Made by a program: the position numbers and the translations under genes. 64,000 nt of DNA, taken from positions 62,001 through 126,000 of the forward strand of contig NZ_SSMQ01000014.1 in assembly GCF_005144585.1 (NCBI RefSeq). Reading direction: 5' to 3'. Position 1 is the first letter of the stretch. Every line of letters starts with the position of its first letter. Positions 18,026 through 30,425 of this stretch are shown here, in pieces. The notes under the pieces are model-generated. The model saw nothing but the letters and a program-made list of their open reading frames with translations, was not told where the DNA came from and did no database searches. This DNA is from Polyangium fumosum (lineage in GTDB: Bacteria; Myxococcota_A; Polyangia; Polyangiales; Polyangiaceae).

Positions 18026-19114
18026 ATGATGCAACGGCACGCGGCATTCGGTTCCCTCCTCGCCCTCGCCCTCGTCAGCGCTTGCAAGAACGAGGAGCCT
18101 CGTGGCGCGGCGCCTCCGCCGCCACCCGCGGCAAAACCTGCGGCCTGCGCGGGCGGCGGCGGGACCCTGTCCGACGCGCAGTCGGCGGCGTTTTTCCCGC
18201 GCACCACGGGCGGTTTTTGCCTCGACCCGAACGGCGGCGACAAGACGTACGGCGAGGGCGCGAGCCTCCCGCTCGATCAGATCTGCGACATGTTCGACGG
18301 CGAGTGCGAGATCTACAAAGGCTTCGGCGTTCGCCGCGTCGTCGAGCTGCGTTACGTCGACGGCAGCGGCAGCGCGGCGACCATCGACGTGCACCTTTCC
18401 AAGTTCGGCACGACCGAGGGCGCGTACGCGATGTTCACGAAGCGCGTCGTCGGCGACGGCGATCCCGCGGGCGAGGACACGCCGCGGGCCATCGAGGGCG
18501 GGGGCGCCGCGGCGCTCGGCCTCGGGACGGCGTACCTCTGGCGCGGCGCGCACCTCGCGGAGATCACGTACAACGACGAGGCCGCGGCGGAGCCCGCCAT
18601 CAAGGCGCTCGGGGACAAACTGCTCGCGCCGCTCGTGAAGGAGATCGGGGCGAAGCTGCCCGGCGAGACGGCGCTCCCGCCGGCCGCGGCGGCGCTGCCG
18701 GAGGCGAACCGGCTGCCGCTCGGCGTGCGTGTGGTGACGAAGGATCTGCTGGGGATCCCGAGCACGGGCGGCGGCGCGTTCGGCTACTACAAGGACGGGG
18801 ACAAACGGTATCGGTTCGCCGTCCTGGTGCGCGTGGACGAAGAGCAGGCGAAGGACGTGCTCGCGACGCTCGGCAAGGGGCCCGGGGCGCAAAAAGAGAA
18901 GGGGATCGGCGACGGCGCCGTGCGCTTCATGAGCAAGGAAGGCGAGGCGCCCGCGGTCGAGTGGATCGTGGCGCGCACGGGCAGCCGGCTCGTGGGGATC
19001 GGCGACGAGGTGCGCGTGCTGCGGAGCGGGATGACGGCCGACGAGGTCGGGAAGATCTCGCTCGGCAAGGACGAGAAGACGAAGCGGCTGAAGGACGTGA
19101 TCGCGAAGAAGTGA
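18026..19114 (+). CDS. lipoprotein of unknown function
   Basis: About 362 residues starting MMQRHAAFGSLLALALVSAC, with lipobox VSAC at residue ~20, followed by a Pro-rich linker (PPPPPAAKP). The body has segments resembling the DUF6599 type: ICDMFDGECEIYKGFGVRRVVELRYVD, then GAYAMFTKR and YLWRGAHLAEITYNDE, then a second similar module later. No catalytic motif seen. ATG-ATG at 18026/18029 is preferred over upstream TTG/GTG codons because it starts the signal peptide. It is divergent from the minor-pilin operon (about 200 bp between starts) and convergent with the parvulin gene. Confidence 0.7.
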   Translation: MMQRHAAFGSLLALALVSACKNEEPRGAAPPPPPAAKPAACAGGGGTLSDAQSAAFFPRTTGGFCLDPNGGDKTYGEGASLPLDQICDMFDGECEIYKGFGVRRVVELRYVDGSGSAATIDVHLSKFGTTEGAYAMFTKRVVGDGDPAGEDTPRAIEGGGAAALGLGTAYLWRGAHLAEITYNDEAAAEPAIKALGDKLLAPLVKEIGAKLPGETALPPAAAALPEANRLPLGVRVVTKDLLGIPSTGGGAFGYYKDGDKRYRFAVLVRVDEEQAKDVLATLGKGPGAQKEKGIGDGAVRFMSKEGEAPAVEWIVARTGSRLVGIGDEVRVLRSGMTADEVGKISLGKDEKTKRLKDVIAKK

Positions 19115-19128
19115 GCCGCGCCCCCCGA

Positions 19129-19150
19129 CCCCTCTCCTTCGGGAGAGGGG
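19129..19150. terminator. UUCG-loop hairpin between convergent genes
   Basis: A perfect 9-bp stem CCCCTCTCC/GGAGAGGGG closes a TTCG tetraloop between two convergent genes. There is no T-tract, so it may be a bidirectional Rho-assisted terminator or a 3'-end stabiliser. Part of the right arm is repeated just downstream (GGGGAGAGGGG). Confidence 0.6.
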
Positions 19151-19177
19151 CAGGGGAGAGGGGCTGTCCGTCGCGAG

Positions 19178-19972
19178 TTACTTCGTCCTCAAAATGACGT
19201 GGTAGCCGAAGGGCGTCTCGACGAGGCCGCTGACCTCGTTGACCTTCAGCTTCTCGACCGCCTCCTGGAAGGGACCGACCATCGCGCCCTTCGGGAAGAG
19301 GCCGAGGTCGCCGCCGCGGGCGCCGGCGTTCGGCTCGTCGCTGTACTCCCCGACGATCGTCTCGAACTTCCCGCCGTCCTTGACCTTCTTCAGGCCTTCC
19401 TCGGCGCGCGCCTTCGCCTCTTCCTTCGTGCGCGTGATGTTCGCGGGCGCGCGCATGCTGCCCTTGTACATCACGAGGAAGTGCTTCGCGCCGAACATCT
19501 CGCGCGGCGGCTGCTGCTGCGCGGGGGCCGTGGGGCGAGGCGGCGTCGCGGGCGTCGCCTGGGTGGCAGGCTGCGTCGAGGCCGTCTCGGTGTGCGCGGC
19601 GCCGCCCTGGGGCTTCGCGGCGAGGAAGCCGAGCGGCTTGTTGAACATGCCGAAGAAGCCGAGGATGCCGATCAGCACGAGCACGGCCAGGACGACGTGC
19701 GGCGTCCACCAGTAGGGGTCCTCGTCGTCGCCGTGCGCGGCGGCGTCTTGGCCCTGGTGCTTCGCGTGCTCGTCTTCCGCTTCGTCCTCGTCTTCTTCGT
19801 CGTCCTCTTCGTCCTCGTCTTCTTCGTCGTCCTCGTCTTCTTCTTCCTCTTCGGACTCGCCTTCCGCGCCCTCTTCCGCTTCGTCCTCGTCTTCTTCTTC
19901 GTCCTCCGCCCGCTTCTTGTCGAGCTCGGGATCCTCTTCGGCCTTGCGCTGCGTCTTGGTCTCTTTGCTCAT
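19178..19972 (-). CDS. membrane-anchored parvulin (PpiC-type PPIase) with acidic N-terminus
   Basis: About 264 residues from MSKETKTQRK. Residues ~20-68 are almost only Asp/Glu with a few Ala/Gly. A single membrane helix follows (VVLAVLVLIGILGFFGMF, ~93-110), then a Pro/Thr/Gln linker. The C-terminal ~100 residues are a PpiC rotamase domain (KHFLVMYKG, GGDLGLFPKG, TPFGYHVILRTK). The topology implies an acidic cytoplasmic tail and an exported foldase that helps envelope proteins fold. An alternative ATG at 20011 would add 13 residues; 19972 has a GAAGAAG-like site upstream. It is convergent with the lipoprotein at 18026. Confidence 0.83.
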   Translation of the reverse strand: MSKETKTQRKAEEDPELDKKRAEDEEEDEDEAEEGAEGESEEEEEDEDDEEDEDEEDDEEDEDEAEDEHAKHQGQDAAAHGDDEDPYWWTPHVVLAVLVLIGILGFFGMFNKPLGFLAAKPQGGAAHTETASTQPATQATPATPPRPTAPAQQQPPREMFGAKHFLVMYKGSMRAPANITRTKEEAKARAEEGLKKVKDGGKFETIVGEYSDEPNAGARGGDLGLFPKGAMVGPFQEAVEKLKVNEVSGLVETPFGYHVILRTK

Positions 19973-20074
19973 GATGACTTCTTCGAGAGAGGGCTTTGCC
20001 CCACCGTTCATGCCGCGCGGGCGGCTTTGACCTGCTGTCGGTCCGGTCGAGTTAGCATGCGCCTCGGCGGCTCG

Positions 20075-20926
20075 TCAGGCGATCTCCGCGTATCCGCCCG
20101 TGAGCACCGCCTCCGGTCGTCCCTTCACGCTCGCCTGGAGCGCCACCTTTCCACCTTCGAGCAAGAATCCCTGCGTGACGATGGTGTCCCCAGGCCAGAC
20201 CGGCTTGCGGAACTGCGCGGACAAAACCCGCAAGCGCGAAGCATCTCCCCCGAGGAGGCCCTTCACGACCGCGCGCGCCGCGAACCCGTACGTCGCGAGC
20301 CCATGGAGGATGGGGCCCTGCGGGAAGCCGACGGACGCGGCGAACGCCGGGTCGGCGTGCAGCGGGTTGAAATCACCGCAGAGGCGGTAGAGCAGGGCTT
20401 GCTCCGGGGACGTGGTCTCCTCGTGGATGAACGTCGGCTCGCGATCCTTCGGGAGCGAAGGTTCGTCCGGATCCGAAGGCGGGCGCGGGCCGCTGAAGCC
20501 GCCTTCGCCGCGGTAGAGGATCGACCACGTGGTCTCGTAGACGCGCTCGCCGCTCTCGAGTGTGGTCGTCGTGTCGATGACGACCTGGGCGAGCTTCTTC
20601 ATGTCGTAGATGCCGCGGATCGTGGCGGTCGTGAGGAGCGTGCCGGACGGCGGGATCGGCGCGAGGGCGCGGATCTTCTGGCCGCCGTGGACGACCATGG
20701 CGAAGTTGCCGCCCGTGCGCGCGAGCGACTTGAACACGGGCTCCGTCGCGGGGATCACGGCGAAGGTCGGGACCACGCGGATCCCGCCTTCGGTGCCCTC
20801 GTAGAGGTAGGCGAGCTCGTCGCGCTTCGCGCCGATGCCCAGCGCGTAGAGCGCGAGCGTCTTCCAGTCGTAGGGGAACGAGCACGGCTCCGTGGTGAAG
20901 CCTAGACTCGAGAGATCGAGGGCCAT
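20075..20926 (-). CDS. MaoC-like (R)-specific enoyl-CoA hydratase
   Basis: About 283 residues with the double hot-dog layout of eukaryotic-type hydratase 2. The C-terminal half has the catalytic motif GDFNPLHADPAFAASVGFPQGPILHGLATYG, with the conserved Asp, Asn and His. The N-terminal half is a non-catalytic hot-dog (YALGIGA, ATEPVFKSLA). It would hydrate trans-2-enoyl-CoA to (R)-3-hydroxyacyl-CoA in fatty-acid or polyhydroxyalkanoate metabolism. It starts MALDLSSLGF and stands alone, with the outer-membrane-type gene 66 bp upstream. Confidence 0.88.
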   Translation of the reverse strand: MALDLSSLGFTTEPCSFPYDWKTLALYALGIGAKRDELAYLYEGTEGGIRVVPTFAVIPATEPVFKSLARTGGNFAMVVHGGQKIRALAPIPPSGTLLTTATIRGIYDMKKLAQVVIDTTTTLESGERVYETTWSILYRGEGGFSGPRPPSDPDEPSLPKDREPTFIHEETTSPEQALLYRLCGDFNPLHADPAFAASVGFPQGPILHGLATYGFAARAVVKGLLGGDASRLRVLSAQFRKPVWPGDTIVTQGFLLEGGKVALQASVKGRPEAVLTGGYAEIA

Positions 20927-20992
20927 TGCGCCTTCCGTAAGGATCGAGACGGGGACACGTACCGATCTCGCGCGGACGCGTCAATTCCCTGT

Positions 20993-21747
20993 TTAGAGCG
21001 CGAGGCGGTAGGCCACGAGCAAGCCGAACTCCAGCATGTCGACGCGGCCCGAGAGCGACGCGCTGTCGCCCGTGGGCGCCTGCACCGGCTCGGTCGGGAG
21101 GAACCAGCTCGCGTAGCGCAGCGTCGTGCCGAGCGACCAGTTCGGGGCCACCGTCCACTCGCCGCCGATCGCCAGGCCCGGCGCGAGGCCCTCGGTCGAG
21201 AGCGTCGCGGCGCGTGGGCCGACGAAGGCCGTGTCCGCCGCGGGCTCACGATCCGTGACCACGGTCCAGGCGTCGCGGATGATCACCGCGCCGAGCGTCA
21301 CGCCGCCCCACCACACCCACTTGTCGCTCTGGATGCCGTAGTAACGGAGCTGCCCCTCGACGAGGAAGTAGCTGCGGTCGTGCTCGCGATCGAGCTCGGC
21401 GGCGCCCGGCGCCGTGCCGCTGAGGAGCGATTGCGCCCAGGAGATGCTCGCGCCGAGGCCGAAGCGGCCGATGCGGTACTGGTTGTAGACGCCGAGCGAG
21501 AAGCTCGTCTCGCCCTTCTCGCAGCTCGTGCGCGAGCGCGGACAGACGTTCGCCGCGGGCAAGCTGAGCAGGCCCGCGTTCACCGAGACCAGCGTGTGCG
21601 TGTAGTCCTGCTCCAGGGCCGCGGAGGCGCGGCGCGCGGCGGCCGACTCCTGGCTCTGCGCGTGGGCGCGGGAGGGGCACGTGACGAGCGCGGCGAGCGC
21701 GGCGGACGTGGTCGCGAGGGCGACGAGCAGGGGGCGAGTCGCGCGCG

Positions 21748-21757
<10 letters not shown>
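20993..21757 (-). CDS. exported protein, probable outer-membrane beta-barrel
   Basis: About 254 residues with signal peptide ending ...PSRAHA|QSQE. The mature part shows alternating hydrophobic strands ending in aromatics (TSFSLGVYNQYRIGRFGLGASISWAQ, SYFLVEGQLRYYGIQ) and finishes MLEFGLLVAYRLAL, with Leu rather than the usual terminal Phe. These are features of small outer-membrane barrels, but no family was recognised. Two Cys near CPRSRTSC may form a disulfide loop. The start overlaps the end of the kinase gene by 10 bases, so the two are probably co-expressed. Confidence 0.62.
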
Positions 21758-23922
<2,165 letters not shown>

Positions 23923-23988
23923 CGGCGGGACGAGTGTAGCAGGAACGCGTGGATCCCACGCGGCCTCCGGATTACCGTCCGGGCCCAG

Positions 23989-25204
23989 GTGAGCAAGGCG
24001 AGGGCGAACGCGGCGGGCAAGACCCAGGAGAAGGCGAAGGCGGCCCCTTCCCCTTCGTCCTCGTCCGCGCGCGCCCGCGAGCCACGCGGCAAGGCGTCCG
24101 AGGCCCCGACGCCGATCCGCGAGGTGATGCCCGCGGCGGCCGAGGCGCTCGACAACGACAACGCCTACCGCATCGCGCTGCCGCAGTTCGAGGGGCCGCT
24201 CGATCTGCTGCTGCACCTGATCCAGCAGCACGAGCTCGATATCCTCGACATCCCCGTGAGCTTCATCACGCAGAAGTACCTCGCGTACCTGTCGATGATG
24301 CGGGCTTTGTCGATTGATCTCGCGAGCGAGTACCTCGTGATGGCGGCGACGCTGACGCACATCAAGTCGAAGATGTTGCTGCCGGTGGTGCCCAAGGATC
24401 AGGACGGGGATGGGCTGCCGGAGGAGGAGGTCGATCCACGGGAGGAGCTCGTCCGGCGGCTGCTCGAGTACCAGAAGTACAAGGCGGCGGGGGCGGACCT
24501 CGCGGAGCGCGGGACGCTCGGGAAGGACATCTTTTCGCGCGGGATCCCGGAGCCCGTGCCGGAGGGGCCGGCGCCGTTCGCGCCGCCGGGGGTGTTCTCG
24601 CTCTTCGACGCGCTGGAGAAGCTGCTCAAGCGCACGAACGTGAAGATCGAGCACCAGGTCAACTTCGATCGGATCACGATCACGGACCGGATCGTGCAGC
24701 TCACGGAGCGGCTCACGGGCCGGCGGCGCGCGACGTTCGAGGAGCTCGTGCTCGACGATCCGGCGCGGAAAGGCGCGCCGCTGACGCGCTTCGACATCGT
24801 GATCACGTTCCTCGCGATCCTGGAGATGGCGAGGATGAAGCTGCTCCGGATCTACCAGTCGGATCCGCTCGCGACGATCCACCTGGAGCTGTCGATACGG
24901 GAGGGGACGAGCGAAGACGACGAAGACGCGTCGACCGAGGCGCCAAGCGACGACAGGGGCGTCGAGCGGGAGCCGACCGAGGCGCCAAGCAACGATAGAG
25001 ACGCCGAGCGGGAGCCGACGGAGGCGCCAAGCGACGACAGGGGCGTCGAGCGGGAGCCGACCGAGGCGCCAAGTGACGACAGGGGCGTCGATCCGGAGGC
25101 GACCGAGGCGCCTGTCGCGGTAAGAGAGGCCGAGGAGGAGCCGACCGAGGCGCCTGACGACGACAGAGAGGTCGAGCAGGAGCCGATCGAGCCGAAGGTG
25201 AACG

Positions 25205-25215
<11 letters not shown>
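23989..25215 (+). CDS. scpA: segregation and condensation protein A
   Basis: About 408 residues as drawn. The kleisin core starts at YRIALPQFEGPLDLLLHLIQQHELDI and continues through YLVMAATLTHIKSKMLLP, and the C-terminal winged helix is FDIVITFLAILEMARMKLLRI. ScpA bridges the SMC heads with ScpB and is needed for chromosome condensation and segregation. The tail carries six 14-residue repeats of the type TEAPSDDRGVEREP. The start is uncertain: GTG 23989 adds a basic Ala/Ser-rich segment, while ATG 24127, with a GAGG nearby, gives a conventional N-terminus. It overlaps scpB by 11 bases. Confidence 0.9.
24934..25185 (+). repeat. six 42-bp tandem repeats in the scpA tail
   Basis: Six in-frame 42-bp units encode 14-residue blocks (consensus TEAPSDDRGVEREP) after the ScpA winged helix. 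Units 1 and 3 encode identical peptides; units 5 and 6 are diverged. The pattern suggests expansion by slippage or recombination. The tail is acidic and likely disordered. Confidence 0.9.
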
Positions 25216-26962
<1,747 letters not shown>

Positions 26963-26979
26963 CCCTCGGCCGGGTCAGG

Positions 26980-27330
26980 TCACGTCGAGCCGGACTCCTC
27001 GGCGGGGTCCGGGTAGGCCTCCGCGAGCTTGCCGACTTCACGGCGCAGCTCGGCGTGCGCCACGAGCTTCCGCACGAGCTTCCACGTCTCTGGATCCGCG
27101 AGCACGGCCATCGGCGACGCCGCCACGGCTCCGCGCCGCGGCTTGCGCACGATCGCCCCTTTCCCCTTGCTCCGGAGTTCTTCCATCTTCGTGACGAAGC
27201 GCTTCGTCGGGAACAGGTCGCCTCGCTCCCACGCGAGCACCGTCTCCTGTTCGAGCCCGAGCGCCGCCGCGAGCTCCTTCGCCGTGCAATCGAGCTCCTT
27301 GCGGAGCGCCTTGAGGTCATCGGGCGTCAT
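26980..27330 (-). CDS. XRE-family helix-turn-helix protein
   Basis: 116 residues. MTPDDLKALRKELDCTAKELAAALGLEQETVLAWERGDLFPTKR is a Cro/C1-type HTH of the kind seen in regulators and antitoxins. The rest is basic then helical (KGKGAIVRKPRRG, ETWKLVRKLVAHAELRREV) with no second known domain. No toxin-like gene overlaps it. It lies convergent with scpB, 17 bp from its stop, and divergent from the lamin-tail lipoprotein (58 bp). Function is probably transcriptional regulation of a nearby gene; target unknown. Confidence 0.8.
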   Translation of the reverse strand: MTPDDLKALRKELDCTAKELAAALGLEQETVLAWERGDLFPTKRFVTKMEELRSKGKGAIVRKPRRGAVAASPMAVLADPETWKLVRKLVAHAELRREVGKLAEAYPDPAEESGST

Positions 27331-27388
27331 GGGCGCGTAAACCTATCAATTTCACGCAACCGGCGGGGGCCCCGGTCGATGTACCGGC

Positions 27389-28927
27389 ATGCAAACCCTC
27401 ACATGCCCGAAGGCCTCCCGGCTCACCCCCACGCTCCTCGCCCTCGCCCTCGTCGCTTGTCGGCCCGATCTCCCGATCCCCGAAGCCCGTCCCGCCTTCA
27501 TGACGCCGCCGGCCGGGATCACGGTCGCCTTCGAGCCGGAGGCGCCCGTCACGGCGGCGCCGCGTGTGCTCCGGCTGCACGTCGCCGCGGAGCCGGCGCT
27601 CGACGAGGCGCGGCTCTTCCTCGTGCGCGGCGAGGTGCGTGACAGCCACCTCCGGCAGATCGAGCAGGACGACGTCTCGAAGGCGCTCGCCGCGCGGTTC
27701 GTGCCGAGTCGAACCTGGCGGGAAGACGATGGGTCGGTGGTGCTCGCGCCGACGGCGCCGCTCGATCCGGGCGAGACGTACGCCGTGGCGAGTGGGGAGC
27801 CGAAGGCGAGCCTTCCCTTCGTGGTGGAGCCGGCCGAGGCGGCGCCGCTGCTCGTCCGCGTGTGGCCGCCGGTCGAGGCGACGGGCGCGGGCTTGTTCGG
27901 GCTTTATTGCGGGGAGATGACGCTGCCCGAGGTGACGTTCGAGGCCACGCTGGCGCCAGACGGGCCGCTCGGCGCGTTTGGTCGGGGCATTGCGCCGGCG
28001 GGCGCGGGGGGCGCTTGCCTGCGCTTCGTGGGTCGAGGGCTCGCGCCGCCGGACGGGGGGCCCTGGGTGCCACCACCCGTCGTGTGGCTGCCCGGCCTGC
28101 CGTGGCCGCTGCGGCTCGATCCACGGCCCTTTGGGGGCGTGAACGAGGACGTGGGCGAGGCGATCGAGGGGCCGCTCGACCCGGGGGCGCTCGAATGCAC
28201 GGCGTTCGAGGTTCCGTTCGGGCCGGGTTGTGTGGAGGTCGAGGACGACCGGCTGCTCGGGCGCGCGCCCGAGGCGGCCCTGCTATGGGGGATCGCCGGC
28301 GAAGGGCTCGACGTGGTGATGACGACCGGGAAAAACGAGCGGTTCGTCCTCAAGGGATTGCCCGCGGGCAAAGACATCACGCTGGACGTCACGACGATCG
28401 ACGTGCGCGGACGGGAGCAACGTCGGAAGTTTTCCGCGACCACCCTGACGCCGATGCCACACGTCGTGCTGAACGAGGTGATGGCGAATCCGCTCGGGCC
28501 GGAGCCGGATCAGGAGTGGGTCGAGCTCTACAATGACGGGGCCGTGGAGGCGGCGCTCGGCGAGCTCGTGATCAGCGATATCGGGGGCGAAACCGTGCTG
28601 CCGGGAATCATGCTGCCGCCTGGGCGCTTTGCTGTGATCGTGAACGAGACGTTCGTCCCAGACGACGAGATCGACGTGCCGCCGGCCGAGGATGCAATCG
28701 TTGTGCGCGTCCCCGCGCTCGGGAAAAGCGGGCTTGGCAATGGGGGCGAGATCGTGCGGCTGCTCGATATGCGTGGACGCATTCTTTCCAGGTTTCCCGC
28801 CATTCCAAAACCAAAGGCTGGTCAAAGCGTGGCACGGCGGTCACCCGACGCACCGGATGGAGTGAGCGATTCTTTCCTGCTGGCCCCTCCGACGCCGGGG
28901 GCCGCGAACACAGCGTCATTCCCTTGA
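27389..28927 (+). CDS. lipoprotein with C-terminal lamin-tail domain
   Basis: 512 residues. The N-terminus ends in lipobox LVAC near residue 24. The middle region resembles Ig-like bacterial domains with VTFEATLAPDG and TLDVTTIDVRGREQRRKF strands. The C-terminal ~140 residues form a lamin-tail domain (LTD): VLNEVMANPLGPEPDQEWVELYNDG, then GGETVLPGIMLPPGRFAVIV and a closing RRSPDAPDG...PTPGAANT. LTDs in bacterial exoproteins often go with nucleases or adhesion modules; none is seen here. Probably a surface lipoprotein. It starts with ATG 27389, 58 bp from the divergent XRE gene. Confidence 0.8.
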   Translation: MQTLTCPKASRLTPTLLALALVACRPDLPIPEARPAFMTPPAGITVAFEPEAPVTAAPRVLRLHVAAEPALDEARLFLVRGEVRDSHLRQIEQDDVSKALAARFVPSRTWREDDGSVVLAPTAPLDPGETYAVASGEPKASLPFVVEPAEAAPLLVRVWPPVEATGAGLFGLYCGEMTLPEVTFEATLAPDGPLGAFGRGIAPAGAGGACLRFVGRGLAPPDGGPWVPPPVVWLPGLPWPLRLDPRPFGGVNEDVGEAIEGPLDPGALECTAFEVPFGPGCVEVEDDRLLGRAPEAALLWGIAGEGLDVVMTTGKNERFVLKGLPAGKDITLDVTTIDVRGREQRRKFSATTLTPMPHVVLNEVMANPLGPEPDQEWVELYNDGAVEAALGELVISDIGGETVLPGIMLPPGRFAVIVNETFVPDDEIDVPPAEDAIVVRVPALGKSGLGNGGEIVRLLDMRGRILSRFPAIPKPKAGQSVARRSPDAPDGVSDSFLLAPPTPGAANTASFP

Positions 28928-29284
28928 CTACGGAAAAACCGTGCTCGGAGGTGGCCGTGATGGAGAAGGCGTCTTACTTGCCTACGAGAGCGAACGTTCC
29001 TTGCCTGTACAGACGGGCGGGGACGTCCGAGGGAGCGAGCAAGCGGTGTCGTTCCTACATCGGAGCCAGCGGCCTCAACCTTGCTGAACCAGCGAGTCAG
29101 GAGGCCCGAGCGAAGTGGACTGGAGTCAGGGCCTCGGGTGGGCTAGTTAACAAAGCCCGCACCTTCGCAAAAAAGTGCTAGGTTTGGATACAAAGAGCAA
29201 CAGGGTGGGGGGCCACCCGCTGGTGTGGTCTGCTGGTCCGGAGGGCTGGACGGGTTGGCACACCTTTCGCGTGGAGTTCGGACG
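28928..29284. other. intergenic region without a convincing gene
   Basis: This 357-bp stretch has more A/T and less codon structure than its surroundings. A short open frame (to 29181) overlaps the upstream stop and shows no family or start-site support. An A-rich patch near 29167 and a GC-rich inverted segment near 29205-29220 precede the HTH gene. The only regulatory signal I can support is the sigma-54-like element at 29256-29270. A small RNA cannot be excluded. Confidence 0.4.
29256..29270 (+). promoter_or_regulatory. candidate sigma-54 element before the HTH gene
   Basis: TGGCACACCTTTCGC keeps the full -24 TGGCAC and the -12 GC at correct spacing, but has TTTC where the consensus has NTTG. 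Transcription would start about 3 nt before the ATG at 29285, giving a nearly leaderless mRNA. Confidence 0.35.
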
Positions 29285-29947
29285 ATGGCCGGAGTACGTG
29301 GAGAGAAACTGCTGACCGCGTCCGACCTCGCAGCGCTGTGCGAGGTCGATCTGAAGACCATCCATAACTGGGTGGATCGTGGCCGGATCGCACATTTTCG
29401 CACGCCAGGGCGGCACTTGCGCTTCCGCGCAGCCGACGTGGCGGATTTCCTGCGAGCTTGGGGTTACAGCGTGCCCCGGGAGCTCGCGCGGGCGAGCGCG
29501 AAGAGCGGGCTCGTGGTGGGCTCGAAGGACACGCTCGCCCATGTCACCCGCGCGCTCGGGGACATGATGCCGCTCCGGGACGTGAAGCATCCCTACGATG
29601 CCCTCGTCCTCGCGGGATCGGACCCTCCGGACGTGTTCATCGTGGACGCGAAAGCGGTCGCGGTGGACGTGGACGTGGCGCGCTGGATGGAAGCGCTCGA
29701 GCGGGCGTGTCGAGATGCACGCTTCGTCGTGCTGAGCGACGAGGCGGCAGGGCTGCCCGCCTTCGTGACGCGCGTGGGCCGGACGGACGCGCAGGGCCTT
29801 CGGACCCTGCTCGTACCCGAGCCGGTGGCGCCCGTGGCGGCTCCGCCCGGAGCCGCAGCCGCGGCCGCGAATGCAAACGAGCCGGCCGGAGCCGTGCAGG
29901 CCGTGGAAGAGCTGCCGCCGCGCGCGGCAGGCGGTTCGTCGCGGTGA
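29285..29947 (+). CDS. MerR/excisionase-type HTH regulator
   Basis: About 220 residues. LLTASDLAALCEVDLKTIHNWVDRGRIAHFRTPGRHLRFRAADVADFLRAWGY is a winged HTH of the excisionase/BldC type (residues ~9-60). The central part (~70-180) has a receiver-like alternation (YDALVLAGSDPPDVFIVDAKAV, ARFVVLSDEAAGLPAFV), possibly a degenerate response-regulator or sensor domain. The tail is Ala/Pro-rich. The start at 29285 places the HTH at the N-terminus. No partner gene; the neighbour downstream is convergent. Likely a DNA-binding regulator; targets unknown. Confidence 0.8.
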   Translation: MAGVRGEKLLTASDLAALCEVDLKTIHNWVDRGRIAHFRTPGRHLRFRAADVADFLRAWGYSVPRELARASAKSGLVVGSKDTLAHVTRALGDMMPLRDVKHPYDALVLAGSDPPDVFIVDAKAVAVDVDVARWMEALERACRDARFVVLSDEAAGLPAFVTRVGRTDAQGLRTLLVPEPVAPVAAPPGAAAAAANANEPAGAVQAVEELPPRAAGGSSR

Positions 29948-29976
29948 GTTCGTCGCGGTAAGTTCGTCGCAGTAAA
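29935..29976 (+). repeat. three 14-bp direct repeats at the HTH gene stop
   Basis: TTCGTCGCGGTGAG, TTCGTCGCGGTAAG and TTCGTCGCAGTAAA follow one another without spacers. The stop codon of the HTH gene lies in the first unit. Possibly a slippage product or a binding site. Confidence 0.75.
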
Positions 29977-30079
29977 ACGATGCGCGCTCCGCTCGGCTGT
30001 CCGACGGAGCGGATTGCAGGGGCGGGGCCACGCTCGGGCGAGCCGAGCATGGCCCCGAAGCCTCGTCGGGAAGCGAGCG

Positions 30080-30412
30080 CTACAGGCGGGAGCCGCGATC
30101 GCGGCATTGGCCGAGGTCGTTCGCGTCGCTCACGCAGGCGAGGAGGTCGGTCGGGTCGGGGGCCCACACGCCCGCCGTGCACCGGTACTCCTCGATGACG
30201 CAGATCGTCAGCTCCTCGTATTCGGCGTCGCAGCCATAAATGGACGCCGTCTCCTGGGCGGCGTCGCCCTCGACGAGGCATTCGTCATACTCGCGCTCGG
30301 TGCAATCCTGGCAATCGCAGATTTTGTCGCACGCGTCGGTGACGACGCTGCCACAGCCAGTGGCGAGCGGGGTGAGCGCGAGGGCGGCAAGCAAGATCCA
30401 TTGCGTTTTCAT
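30080..30412 (-). CDS. small Cys-rich lipoprotein (tandem paralogue 2)
   Basis: About 110 residues. Signal peptide MKTQWILLAALALTPLATGC with lipobox ATGC. The mature part has Cys in CDKICDCQDCTEREYDEC, ASIYGCDAEYEELTICVIEEYRC and LLACV, suggesting a disulfide-rich surface protein. It is clearly related to the gene 13 bp upstream: both share a C...ASIYGC...L..C..EE.RC...W pattern. The ATG at 30412 is preferred over the longer frame since it begins the signal peptide. Function unknown; such proteins are common in myxobacteria. Confidence 0.78.
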   Translation of the reverse strand: MKTQWILLAALALTPLATGCGSVVTDACDKICDCQDCTEREYDECLVEGDAAQETASIYGCDAEYEELTICVIEEYRCTAGVWAPDPTDLLACVSDANDLGQCRDRGSRL

Positions 30413-30425
30413 CGTCGTCGCGCTC

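Noticed and set aside
28924..29181. 85-codon frame after the lamin-tail lipoprotein
   Set aside because: Overlaps the upstream stop, has no Shine-Dalgarno, signal peptide or family pattern, and the base composition differs from real genes nearby.
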